From: Branchinecta lynchi
Taxonomy: Eukaryota > Arthropoda > Branchiopoda > Anostraca > Branchinectidae
Assembly (NCBI GenBank): GCA_023053575.1
Contig: JAKZAP010000008.1
Span: 2,505,001-2,569,000 of the forward strand
Length of the DNA: 64,000 bases
Direction of reading: 5' to 3'
Shown here piece after piece: positions 43,201 to 47,812 of the stretch; the stretch's first letter is position 1; every line of letters begins with the position of its first letter. Position numbers and translations under genes: made by a program. The notes under the pieces were generated by a model, which was given only the letters and a program-made list of their open reading frames with translations, was not told where the DNA came from and did no database searches.

Positions 43201-45264
43201 AACTGGGTCTTGTCTTAGCCAGATCCAGTCTTCGCCAGACTCTTTGAACATTTTTACAATTAAAATTCAGAAACAGATTAAGGCCAAATAGCTAATCACC
43301 TGAGAAAACCAAGTTCAGATTTGGATTCAGCATGTGTGTTTACCCCTATAAGTCATATCTGTTTTGACCAAAACTTCCTGCCACTTCTGCCAATTTCCCG
43401 GTTCCGGCCGAACTCCAGAACTACTTGTCCGGCAAAAAAAGAAAGCTCAAAGACGAAATCAGGGTACCCTCTTTCCCCAGTAATGAACATCTAATCAACT
43501 TCAAATAGAAATTTAGCNNNNNNNNNNNNNNNNNNNNNNNNNNNNNNNNNNNNNNNNNNNNNNNNNNNNNNNNNNNNNNNNNNNNNNNNNNNNNNNNNNN
43601 NNNNNNNNNNNNNNNNNTTATAACAAATTTTCCGATTCCAGCCGGAATTCCGGTCGAACTATATGTCCGGGTAAAATACGATTGTCACACAGGGACTCAG
43701 CATCTCTTCTTACTCCTAAATCGCTTATCTAATCAACTAGAAATAAAACTTTGACTTCCAACAGTTTTCCGGTTTTGGCCGGATTCCGGACGAACTACAT
43801 GTCCGGGTAGAAACTTGTTTTCACATAAGTGTTCAGCATGTCTTCTTGCCCTAAATCAAACATCTAATGAACTCCAAATAAAACTTTTACTTTTGACAAA
43901 CTTTCCGGTTTGGGCCGAATTCCGGTCGAAATACTTGTCCGTCGAGAAAATAGTTATCACCATCGTCTTCAGCATGTCTCCCTACCTCTAAATCGAACAT
44001 TTAATCAACTTCAAATAAAACTTTTACTTTCAACAAACTTTCCGGTTTGGGCCGGATTCCGGGCGAAATACTTGTCCATCGAGAAAATAGTTTTCACCAT
44101 CGTCTTCAGCATGTCTTCCTACCCCCAAATCGAACATCTAATCAATTTCAAATAAAACTTTTACTTTCAACAAACTTTCCGGTTTGGGCCGGATTCCGGG
44201 CGAAATACTTGTCCGTCGAGAAAATAATTTTCACCATCGTCTTCAGCATGTCTTCCTACCCCTAAATCGAACATCTAATCAATTTCAAATAAAACTTTTA
44301 CTTTTAACAAACTTTCCGGTTTTGGCCGGATTCCGGGCGAACTACTTGTCCGATGACAAAATGGTTTTCACCATCGTGTTCAGCATGTCTTCTTACCTCA
44401 TAATCGACTATCACATTAGCTGTTTCAAAATATTTTGTTTGTCCCTTAATTTGAATCCCCTCCCCCACCCCTAAATGTAGAGCTACAAAGCCCATCTACG
44501 AACTTGACTGGTCCGACGACCCAACGAACCCTCACACCAAGTTTCATCAAAATATCTCATTCCCTTCGAGAGTTATCGTGCTTACAGACGGACGGACAGA
44601 CGGACGGACGGACGGACGGACGGACGGACAGACGGACAACTTTTGCGATGTCATAGGTATCCCTCCACTTACGTTTTGGGATCCCAAAAAGCGACGGCAT
44701 TCGTTCCTGGCGTGCTGCGCTTGCGACAGCTCCGACCTCGTTAAGGCGTTTTCCTAACAATCAGGACTGATGATTCACAATCCGGATTCTCCAAAATGCG
44801 TTTTCTGTGACAATCCAGATTATGAAGAATCATTTTCTCTGACAATCTGACTATCCGGGTACGTTCTTGGATCGTCGATTCGGGAATCTTGCAAATGGAG
44901 CAAGATCGTCGGATTGTCGTTTTGACATCTGAGATAGCCGACTCGCCGTTTTCTCTGATGAATCAGTTACCTAGGATTATAATCTGGATTACGCGGGAAA
45001 ACGCCTTAAGTGTATCAAAAGGTCTTACCCGATGTTGCTCCAGTCATGAGAACTGTTTTCCCTTCCATCCCAGTTTTGCACTTACACCAGCCGATAGTTG
45101 CCTTGCTAAATAGTCGAAAAGGTACCATAAGAAAGGCAAGCGTCACGATGGTCGGAAGGAGCACCGGCAAGCTCAATAAGACTCCCAGTCCAATCGCTGT
45201 TTGCCGAACCAGAGGGAGATGGCGCAGGTTGTTCTGCCATATTTCCTTGACGGCCTGGGTAATT
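16280..45264 (-). CDS. SDR gene 3: retinol dehydrogenase-like oxidoreductase, first exon not found
   Basis: Exons in coding order are 45264-45029, 43058-42966, 40253-40011, 35077-34886, 33563-33454, 18420-18331 and 16432-16280 (TAG 16280-16282). All junctions are GT-AG and in phase, giving 371 residues from the first full codon found. Features are a hydrophobic stretch before the cofactor site (GLGVLLSLPVLLPTIVTLAF), [38 protein letters not shown] and a terminal AKRLWD helix. The C-terminus is 16 residues longer than in genes 2 and 4 and is Ser/Glu-rich (DEGPSEGKDSSHESFSSSRN). The first listed exon has no usable ATG before the hydrophobic part and begins at a good acceptor (TTTCTTCTTGATTGCAG), so a start exon should lie to the right; alternatively translation begins at the Met of FLMVPFRL. 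Intron 5 is 15 kb and holds a 10-kb transposon nest. It is the close relative of gene 4 (both have [13 protein letters not shown]). Confidence 0.9.
16512..16892 (+). mobile_element. TTAAAGGACC element, near-complete
   Basis: It starts TTAAAGGACCCCTCGCACCA and ends GGTAAGACAGGTCCTTCAA (the last three bases differ from the inverse). At about 381 bp it is the best uninterrupted copy. It lies in intron 6 of gene 3, about 80 bp before the terminal exon. Confidence 0.7.
17435..18121. mobile_element. Foldback element with arms of about 160 bp
   Basis: The left arm (17435-17610: GACTAAAAGCAGGAAAGGAA, GGAGGCAAAGATACTAAAAG, GGGGAAAGAATTACCAGAAA, GTGAGGGGTCGGCAACTTAA) is repeated in inverse at 17955-18121. 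Between the arms the word GTGAGGGGTCGG with CTTTTCCTCTGTTT recurs about three times. It is in intron 6 of gene 3. No coding sequence. Confidence 0.7.
18446..18600 (+). repeat. GGACAATTCGTCA minisatellite, left end of the MULE nest
   Basis: About eight imperfect units of 17-18 bp (ACAATTCGTCA with CAGA, CACAAGG or TTAGG spacers) run to the edge of the CCCGTACGG element. The inverse array is at 28270-28416. Intron 5 of gene 3 reaches its exon 6 acceptor only 25 bp to the left. Confidence 0.8.
19930..23590 (+). repeat. Two tandem units of subterminal plus core sequence
   Basis: Unit one is about 19930-21990 and unit two about 22037-23590. Both start with ATCATGAT-rich sequence (GAAAATCATGATTT, AAGCCGTCGTGATCTTA), continue with a core (TTGAACCCGCAATTCTCAGG, CATTACCTTGTCGGTCAGTT, TTTTGCTTTTAGCGCGCGGT), and end with GAATGGTTTACACACTGAAG. 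In unit one that last 260-bp part is itself duplicated (21452 and 21713). The AATAGCAAAGCAGACTT / GTCACCACAGCATAACAAAA piece (21990-22035) recurs at 26340-26395. Confidence 0.65.
23641..24313. mobile_element. GGGATCCC-family element, rearranged
   Basis: The left part runs in minus orientation (GGGCTCCGT, GGGGGAGGGGG, units with CCGGAATCCGG), while the right end is in plus orientation (GGGCTACAGAGCCCATCTAC, CACACCAAGTTTCATCAAAA, GACGGACAACTTTTGCGATG, TTTTGAGATCCC). Two GACGGAC-side parts thus face outward, so this copy is an inverted dimer or a recombinant. Confidence 0.55.
24630..25020. mobile_element. Hairpin-family element, two partial copies in tandem
   Basis: Two copies of ACGGATACGTCAGCTACGAT ... 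GATATTTCGGCCCTTCTTGG ... GGGTCAACGTCGGGGAA stand in tandem, with a short inverse arm between them (ATCGTAGCTGACGTATCCGT). This is the family of 29082-29356, 32915-33365 and 41805-42018. Confidence 0.55.
25300..26035. repeat. Duplicated segment flanking a CAGAGATGGGCGAA MITE
   Basis: Two imperfect copies of TGAAACATTTGTT...GGTTTATTTGATGTT...GTTAATTTTGG...GAAGTTT(C/T)ATTGATGATGAT are at 25325-25445 and 25898-26012. Between them a 208-bp element (25492-25699) has inverted ends CAGAGATGGGCGAA / TTCGCCCATCTCTG, a hAT-like terminus, but I see no 8-bp duplication. Confidence 0.5.
26560..27482. repeat. ATCATGAT / GTCATGA palindromic repeat block
   Basis: Over about 900 bp the words AATCATGAC, TCATGATTTT and AAAAATCATGA recur dozens of times in both orientations. 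At 27365-27420 the words GACAAAAATCATG and CATGATTTTTGTC pair to form a long hairpin. It forms the right subterminal part of the CCCGTACGG element. There is no coding content. Confidence 0.75.
27512..28041 (-). pseudogene. MULE transposase C-terminal fragment
   Basis: Minus-strand translation shows a typical C-terminal part of Mutator-like (MULE/FLYWCH-associated) transposases: LDYFEDTYIGR, then PIPVWNVFERVAEDLPRINN, then AFNKHVAAAHPN-C-KFISFL, and RLKTIVGRYW-LEYMREL before a TAA at 27512-27514. One in-frame TAG follows ASRNAL (27844-27846), and a frameshift lies near DGIQ/AFNKH (about 27765). The N-terminal domains and most catalytic residues are absent. It lies between the inner element edge (27482) and the right terminal array (28270). 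The family call is from motif recognition without a search. Confidence 0.7.
28270..28416 (-). repeat. GACGAATTGTCC minisatellite, right end of the MULE nest
   Basis: Units of TGTGACGAATTGTCC, GTGACCAATTGTCC and related forms are the inverse of the array at 18446-18600. It ends GTCCTGTGGCC; the left array begins GGCCAATTCG after a short unmatched part. Confidence 0.75.
28430..28929. other. Intron 5 of gene 3, unassigned
   Basis: It has a weak trace of the hairpin family (TTTGGCCCTTCTTGGCA at 28484) and GGCCTTTCTCC / GGAGA-type short inversions. No exon or clear element was recognised. Confidence 0.3.
28930..29614. mobile_element. TIR element with GGCGTATTCTCGCCGTTCCC ends, interrupted
   Basis: It starts GGCGTATTCTCGCCGTTCCC and ends with GGGAACGGCAAGAATACGCC, nearly the inverse, the pairing extending through GAGGAGTCC. 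The copy at 1-366 gives the uninterrupted order, showing that 29082-29356 was inserted later. No coding sequence is present. Confidence 0.7.
29082..29356. mobile_element. Hairpin-plus-tail element with 11-bp target duplication
   Basis: Two long inverse arms (TATTTGACGGTGCAAAACGG ... TTTCGGCCCTTCTTGGCAAG and the inverse) are followed by an unpaired tail, CAGTCAGCTTGGGCCGAAGG. It is flanked by AAAAATATGCA at 29071-29081 and 29357-29367. The A-run makes the duplication less certain. The copy at 41805-42018 has the same architecture. Confidence 0.7.
29615..30066. other. Intron 5 of gene 3, unassigned
   Basis: I recognise no element or exon here. One 69-residue frame (29833-30042) has no family features. 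Confidence 0.3.
30067..32353 (+). mobile_element. TGGCACTTG element with C-rich internal tandem units
   Basis: It starts TGGCACTTGTACGAGTAGGC and ends CTCAAGTGCCA. The interior holds about a dozen degenerate units of roughly 150-190 bp, each with AAGTTTCAT, CGATC(A/C)C(C)CGTTCG, a long C run, and TCGGATCCGG-type words. Near the right end are GACAGACCGACAGACCGACT and a hairpin of TGGCACTTGAG / CTCAAGTGCCA. The proline-rich frames over it arise from the C runs. An inverted near-complete copy is at 61659-64000 and a fragment at 46440-46855. It is in intron 5 of gene 3. Confidence 0.75.
32455..32650 (+). repeat. Dispersed repeat, copy 2 of 3
   Basis: It shares TGCCGATGA, GCTGTTGATTGGTTGACAC, TGACGTTTCTCGTTC and TCATATAGAGTAT with 6445-6830 and 37435-37680. 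Confidence 0.4.
32915..33365. mobile_element. Hairpin-plus-tail element carrying a hAT MITE
   Basis: The left arm is ATACAATGGATACGTCAGCT ... GATATTTCGACCCTTCTTGG; the right arm is CTTGCCAAGAAGGGCAGAAA ... TAGCTGACGTATCCGTTGTA; the tail is TTCAAAGTCGGCTTGGGCTC AAGGAATATTT. The right arm is split at TAGCTAAC/TAGCTGAC by the element at 33109-33286. Confidence 0.7.
33109..33286. mobile_element. hAT-type MITE, second copy
   Basis: It starts CAGGGCCGTATCCGGG and ends CCTGGATACGGGCCTG. It is flanked by TAGCTAAC (33101-33108) and TAGCTGAC (33287-33294), an 8-bp duplication with one mismatch. The same internal CTATGTCTTTTTTGTACTTT block is in the copy at 10540-10695. Confidence 0.85.
33638..34140 (-). 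mobile_element. LINE-type 3' tails, (TTAC)n and (TTCA)n
   Basis: On the minus strand, GGCGGGTTATAAATAAATTA is followed by (CTTA)n at 33793-33815, and TGCGTCATAAATTCATTCAT by a (TTCA)n end at 33638-33652. A very similar (TTAC)n tail with the GGCGGGTTATAAAT word is at 46995-47035, and a weaker one at 34541-34580. These look like 3' ends of truncated non-LTR retrotransposons or their SINEs. The 117-residue minus frame over it has no known domain. Confidence 0.45.
35140..35970. other. Intron 3 of gene 3, unassigned
   Basis: The 118-residue plus frame at 35256-35612 has no recognisable domain and lies antisense in an intron. No repeats shared with the rest of the window were seen. Confidence 0.3.
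35978..36256. mobile_element. 279-bp MITE, second copy, inverted
   Basis: The ends GAGCCTCGTTTTTGTTGC and its inverse, and the same interior in opposite orientation, match 13142-13420 at exactly the same length. The flanks are CAACCG and GGAATTA; no clear target duplication. Confidence 0.8.
36635..36939. mobile_element. CCGATGAAAAATTT MITE, third copy
   Basis: It starts CCCGATGAAAAATTTGTAAG and ends AGTTTTCATCGGG, with internal TAGCATGCACTATAATGCAG and AGTAGCATCAGT words. It is the best-preserved copy and is in intron 3 of gene 3. Confidence 0.7.
36979..37413. mobile_element. 435-bp near-perfect palindrome
   Basis: The two arms of about 210 bp are inverse copies: ATTGGCCATATTCCTGTTCA at the left, the inverse at the right, with TCTGTTAAT, GCCTCACCGTCATTATTTGG and ATAGATCCACAGGTTAGTGA and ACTATGTC all mirrored. 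The centre is near 37195 (TGCTTAAGACATAG). One arm has a deletion around TACCCTAT. Diverged copies are at 2042-2475 and in 53020-53890. Confidence 0.85.
37435..37680 (+). repeat. Dispersed repeat, copy 3 of 3
   Basis: It shares AATACTCTTGATGA, GATTGATTGACACGGGATTT-like words, CCTGAGGATC and AATCATATAGAGTATA with 6445-6830 and 32455-32650. The stretch from 37690 to 38185 that follows is AT-rich and unassigned. Confidence 0.4.
38186..38977 (-). pseudogene. Non-LTR reverse transcriptase fragment (CR1/L2/Rex-like) with 3' tail
   Basis: Minus-strand translation gives the end of a reverse transcriptase domain and the following thumb: CEEFAKANDILFNTKKTVCM, then FK-stop-LG (the usual FKYLG; the Tyr codon is TAA at 38741-38743), then SVRANILIRRFGRC, FLFRAYCTPLYC, YNNSFRWLHGL and SASGMFV. 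The frame then stays open to TAA at 38270-38272. A short 3' UTR and an (AAATA)n-type tail to about 38186 complete the 3' end. The polymerase active-site region is missing, as in usual 5' truncation. It lies in intron 3 of gene 3. Confidence 0.85.
38990..39765. other. Intron 3 of gene 3, unassigned
   Basis: No SDR exon or recognised repeat was found. Short frames on both strands have no family features. Confidence 0.3.
39774..39978. mobile_element. hAT-type element made of a GGGTTACTTT minisatellite
   Basis: It starts CCAGGGTTGGTCACCAA and ends TTGGTGACCGACCCTGG. A perfect 8-bp duplication, CTTTCTTT, flanks it (39766-39773 and 39979-39986). The interior is about a dozen units of GGGTTACTTT / GGGTTACATT. 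The right end is 32 bp from the donor edge of exon 3 of gene 3 (exon starts at 40011). Confidence 0.85.
40393..40563. mobile_element. MITE with ACACTGTAAA ends
   Basis: It starts ACACTGTAAAGAG and ends GTTTTTACAGTGT. Inside, AGTAGCAAATACT and AGTATTTGCTACTGGGATTA pair, and TAAGATTAATCCCA recurs. A second copy is at 47620-47812. It is in intron 2 of gene 3. Confidence 0.7.
40570..41450. other. Intron 2 of gene 3, unassigned
   Basis: A plus frame at 40549-40839 and a minus frame at 40973-41251 lack recognisable domains. No shared repeats were seen. Confidence 0.3.
41504..41640 (+). mobile_element. LINE-type 3' end with (TAATC)n tail
   Basis: GCGCATTTATGTCTTCTCAT GGGCTGTTACC... is followed by GCAATAAAATAATCTAATCC and AATCTAATCTAATG, an ending common in CR1/L2-like retrotransposons. 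A T/C-rich run precedes it (41455-41505). No coding part remains. Confidence 0.5.
41805..42018. mobile_element. Hairpin-plus-tail element with perfect 12-bp target duplication
   Basis: The left arm TATATTCAAATGGTGTATAC ... TTTCGGCCCTTCTTGGCAAG is mirrored by CTTGCCAAGAACGGCCGAAA ... GTATACATTACTTGAATATA. An unpaired tail of about 36 nt follows (TTTCAAAGTCAGCTTGGGCT...). The flanks CTTGTACATTGA at 41793-41804 and 42019-42030 are identical. It is the reference copy of the family. Confidence 0.85.
42257..42813. mobile_element. 557-bp hAT-type element
   Basis: The ends are CAGGGTTACCAAG and CTTGGCAACCCTG. Flanks ATATGAAG (42249-42256) and GTATGAAG (42814-42821) form an 8-bp duplication with one mismatch. 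The interior is AT-rich with GTGACACTTTT words and no transposase. The right end is about 150 bp from exon 2 of gene 3. Confidence 0.85.
43148..44688 (+). mobile_element. GGGATCCC-family element with the longest tandem array
   Basis: It starts AACAAGACCAAAGGTGTCGA TGGGATCCCAAAA and ends ACGTTTTGGGATCCCAAAA. Between are at least seven units of about 137 bp; those at 43910, 44047 and 44184 are spaced exactly 137 bp and differ at few positions. The right part has GTTTCATCAAAATATCTCAT, a (GGAC)n run at 44583-44638 and AACTTTTGCGATGTCATAGG. The array contains the 100-N gap, so the true number of units is unknown. The open frames over the units are repeat-derived. Confidence 0.75.
43518..43617. other. 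Assembly gap of 100 N
   Basis: Exactly 100 N, the usual placeholder for an unknown length, sits inside the 137-bp tandem array. It is in intron 1 of gene 3, so no known exon is lost. Confidence 0.99.
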
Positions 45265-45414
45265 CTGCAATCAAGAAGAAATACACAAGGTATGTTTTTT
45301 TATCTCATTCGCCTCGCGATTCTCCCCTCAAGTCTCCTTTTTCGCGTTATATGACTGTTGAGATGAAGACAATCCTCCTTTTTGTGTTTTTGTCAGAATC
45401 GAGAACGGGGAGTC

Positions 45415-45842
45415 TTTTTTTTTTTTTTTTTTTTTATTCCCGTAGCATCTTTTCTAATTTAACTTATTTTTATATTATTTATATAAAACAATGAAAATGA
45501 TTTCCCGTACTTCTTGTGGCTACTCCTCCATCCCTCAGTGACGTTAATTTTAATCTATTTTTACCCCCTTTTAAACTATTTACGTCACCTAACTTTTAAA
45601 ATTAAAACCCACATTATATTTACTGTTCTTCCCCCTAATCACGAAATATAAAATATAAACTTAATTTATCCTTCAAATATTTTAAATTCCTACTAAACAA
45701 AATTTAACACTTACTTTTTCGCCCGATCATCATTCGCGCACACCCATCATCCATCACAATACTCATCTTCCACTCTCCCAAAACACTACCACAAAAACCC
45801 TCAACCCTCGTTTCAATCTCACTCACTACCCATCAAAGAACG
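45415..45842 (-). mobile_element. Retroposed segment with poly(A) and 14-bp target duplication
   Basis: A run of 21 T (45415-45435) begins the insert, i.e. a poly(A) tail on the minus strand. Perfect copies of GAGAACGGGGAGTC flank it at 45401-45414 and 45843-45856. The 428-bp insert is AT-rich with no long frame. This is the signature of LINE-machinery retroposition (a SINE, a 5'-truncated LINE or a processed transcript). It lies just upstream of the first known exon of gene 3. Confidence 0.85.
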
Positions 45843-45989
45843 GAGAACGGGGAGTCATTGAAGTAACGTCTGTCGATTACTCATTGGCATCATTATGGTT
45901 AGAACTGGCGGTATCTAATCGCCTTTGAACGTTCTCCTTCCTGATTGGTCAACAAAGGGCGGATATTCACTCCGTATAATAAGGTTTTA

Positions 45990-46271
45990 GAGCCTAGTCA
46001 AACTGGGCTCAAAACGCAGCCTATTTTACAAACGGCTGAAAATCCCTAGGGGACGTGAGATTTGATGGACTTTGTGACAGCTTTGGGATAACGGGCAGAT
46101 TGCATTTAGGGGTCAACTAGGGTTCCTGTAACATTATTATACACGCTGTCTTGCTCTAATTGATCTCCAGAATTTAAAACGACAACATTCAGAATTAGAT
46201 GTATCTTGTTCTTTTTCTTTTTTCTACTTTTGCAACCCAAAAAGCCAGGAAATGAGCCCAGTGTTAGGGTC
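45990..46271. mobile_element. MITE with TTA target duplication, second copy
   Basis: It starts GAGCCTAGTCAAACTGGGCT and ends AGTGTTAGGGTC, flanked by TTA on both sides (45987-45989 and 46272-46274). It is inverted relative to 538-824. Confidence 0.75.
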
Positions 46272-46439
46272 TTAACGGGGGCCTAAATTAGTGTCTTTGT
46301 AAAAATTTAATCTAAAAAAAAAAAAAATCTAAAAGCGAGGATGCAGAAGCGTGAAGAGCAAAATCCATTTTTTTGTACGAGAAGCGAAGACCGAGAAGCG
46401 AGAACTGAGAATTCAGGTCAAAATCGCAAAGTACTGTGC

Positions 46440-46855
46440 TCGAAGCCGATTCGAACGCAGAAAAAGGTCGTCTAAGGTATCTTCTCTTACTACTTATTAA
46501 GTTTCACTCAAATCCCAGCATTTTTCCAGAAATTTCTGTCCCCCCCCCCCCCAAACCCTGGTCGTATCCGGCGGACCCCAAATGCATCATCGAATGCATA
46601 TGAACTTAAACATCCAAGTTTCATTCCAATCTCTCCACTCGCTATCCAACCGAAGCTAGCAACAACATTTCCGGGACCGCCCCTCCCCCCACACCCCGCC
46701 TCTAACTCCTCAGAGTGGTCGAATCCGGTTCGGACACAAACAGATCATTTACGGCATCATCTCTCACCATCCATCAAGTTTCACTCCAATCGACTCACCC
46801 GTTCGGAACCTACGCATGTAACAAGTTTTCAGATCCCCCCCCCCCCCCGACGGTG
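46440..46855 (+). mobile_element. TGGCACTTG-family fragment
   Basis: About three C-rich units (AAGTTTCACTCAAATCC, AAGTTTCATTCCAATC, GGTCGAATCCGGTTCGGAC, long C runs) match the interior of 30067-32353. Neither end is present. Confidence 0.55.
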
Positions 46856-46929
46856 AATCAGAAAAAAAGAAATTTTCCTAGATCCTGGTAGGGTCCTTTG
46901 TACAGCAACTCTTTTATTCTTTATTCTTT

Positions 46930-47400
46930 TAGTTCACTTTTCCACACTTATATAGAATGTTTATACGAAAGCCCGAAGGCCATGGCAAAAATATATAAGT
47001 AAGTAAGTAATTCATTTATAACCCGCCATTTTGAAAAAAAAAACGAAGTAAATAATAGAATGTTACATTGGTTCGAACAAATAGCTACTAACAACATACA
47101 AAGACAAAACATGACTATTTGATATACAAATCGCGGTGGTGCAGACCAATCCGGAGAATTTCCCCAACAATCTTACTCACAAAATTGTTTACCTTTTAAT
47201 ATTTTAGACATCCACTCTACCAAACATTCCTTCACCAAATACCTCAGATCTAAATCAGGGCTCAAACCATTCGGAATCCCACATATTGGGGAGAAGACAG
47301 GAGGACAAGTCCATATGTGCCAAGCTTCATCGTAACTCATGACCTCGCTTCTGCCGACCCTTCTCCTGCATAGGGGTTAGTTCACCATCTAGAGTCTAGA
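46930..47400 (-). mobile_element. LINE 3' end related to 57132-57890
   Basis: On the minus strand TTTTGCCATGGCCTTCGGGC TTTCG resembles the 3' UTR of the element at 57132-57890 (TTGCCATGGCCCTCGGGCTT). Next to it, AATTACTTACTTACTTATAT is a (TTAC)n tail after GGCGGGTTATAAATGAATT. Higher up, a frame with YDEAWHIWTCPPV and DLDLRYLVKECLVEW could be the end of its ORF, but I am unsure. These may be two adjacent fragments. Confidence 0.45.
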
Positions 47401-47619
47401 CAATACGGGGTACTGTTGTTTTCTATTATTTTGTAGATTTGCTTTTCTTTGTTTACCCCGTCATTTCACTTGCTGTCCATGGCATAATAGTTAAAAAAAA
47501 AACGAATAAAATAAATAAGACAGTCCGATTGAAGGTACTTCGTGTACAGTTTTCCGCCCAAGGTTTTTACCGAAAATGATATGACTAGACCCAATTCCGG
47601 GGTCACGTCATCTTAAACT

Positions 47620-47812
47620 ACACTGTAAAAACTTTGTCCGAGTAAGGATTAAAGTTAACTGCAGTATGTGTTAGTGGGATTAATCTCATCTCTACTGAGA
47701 TAAGATTAATCCGAATTAGAGGAAAGATAATCTCAGTAGAGAAAAGGTTGTCTCAGCAGGGACAAGATTAATCCCAGTAGCAAATCCTGCAAGATTTTTT
47801 TTTTTACAGTGT
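47620..47812. mobile_element. MITE with ACACTGTAAAAA ends, second copy
   Basis: It starts ACACTGTAAAAACTTTGTCC and ends TTTTTACAGTGT, with the same internal GAGTAAGGATTAAAGT and AGGATTAAT-type words as 40393-40563. It lies between genes 3 and 4. Confidence 0.75.

Noticed and set aside
43900..44480. Direct repeats at 137-bp spacing that might suggest a CRISPR array
   Set aside because: The whole 137-bp unit is repeated, with no unique spacers, and the genome is eukaryotic.
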